DNA of 6,371 nt from Kiritimatiellia bacterium. Lineage in GTDB: Bacteria; Verrucomicrobiota; Kiritimatiellia; RFP12; UBA1067. A program made the position numbers and the translations under genes. Within the stretch, counting starts at the first letter, position 1; each line of letters opens with the position of its first letter. The notes under the pieces are model-generated. The model was not told where the DNA came from. It made no database searches and worked only from the letters and a program-made list of their open reading frames with translations. Positions 6,213 to 6,371 of the stretch are shown here, in pieces. Where the stretch lies: assembly GCA_024405255.1 (NCBI GenBank), contig JAKSOY010000245.1, forward strand, positions 1 through 6,371. The letters run 5' to 3'.

Positions 6213-6371
6213 GCCGACGCCCTCCAATCTCGCGCAGGGCGCACGTTCACGCGCCTCCACGCGTGTCTTTCTATCTTCGAGGGGGAGGGCTCCGGCATGC
6301 TCGTGAACGCGGCCACGGCCGTCTGCCGCGCCTTACCGTTCAAAGTTCTCATGCCGATTCTCAACATGCTT
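6213..6371. other. Right-edge region, no convincing gene; possible divergent partial CDS
   Basis: On the + strand an ATG at 6297, preceded by GAGGGGGAGGG, opens a frame (MLVNAATAVCRALPF...) that stays open for 25 codons to the window end. It could be the start of a divergent gene with a hydrophobic N-terminus. The frame is also open upstream through the inverted repeat, and the minus strand is equally open here (MRTLNGKARQTAV... from 6346), running through both hairpins to 6014. Two open strands through a palindromic element suggest GC-rich non-coding DNA as readily as a gene. No domain is recognisable in either. Confidence 0.2.

Noticed and set aside
6014..6367. 117-codon minus-strand frame upstream of the lectin-like gene
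   Set aside because: It reads straight through both hairpin arms and the 8-bp array, has no recognisable domain, and another frame is open there as well. More likely the transcript leader than a gene.

Overview
The window looks like a GC-rich bacterial chromosome fragment carrying a secreted, glycan-active gene cluster. All three recognisable genes lie on the minus strand, so transcription runs from about 6000 down towards 1. The order is: a 778-residue secreted protein with three concanavalin A/LamG-like domains (3667-6003), a GH33-like sialidase (2480-3670) and a GH2 beta-galactosidase that runs off the left edge (1-2249). Each has an N-terminal hydrophobic export signal, although the one on the sialidase is atypical. 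The EYVQGDGTAYIDLG / GRIYSF / VPC / GFYD domain type, next to exported glycosidases, suggests a gut-associated bacterium of the PVC group (Kiritimatiellota, Lentisphaerota or Verrucomicrobiota). That placement is an inference from protein style; there is no marker gene here.

Region by region. 1-2249: GH2 enzyme with both catalytic glutamates visible (E399 and E487); its C-terminus lies outside the window. 2250-2479: intergenic leader with no clear terminator, holding three start codons that each follow or lie near SD-like sequence, including two mini-ORFs. 2480-3670: sialidase with five Asp-box-like repeats and candidates for every GH33 catalytic residue. Its ATG overlaps the stop of the upstream gene in an ATGA, which suggests translational coupling. 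3667-6003: signal peptide, then three lectin-like domains alternating with two Ig-like linkers. The first and third domains share an uninterrupted 264-bp identical stretch, whereas the sequence around it in domain 3 resembles domain 2. 6004-6371: upstream region with no convincing gene. It holds a REPIN/MITE-like module, made of two inverted copies of a 26-bp sequence that is itself a hairpin, enclosing four tandem 8-bp units.

Working model (inference): the triple-domain protein binds or displays on glycan, the sialidase removes terminal sialic acid, and the beta-galactosidase removes the galactose thereby exposed, as expected for host-glycan foraging. The most unusual points are the mosaic identity inside the lectin-like gene and the palindromic element just upstream of it. 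I see no defence system, CRISPR array, RNA gene or transposase.
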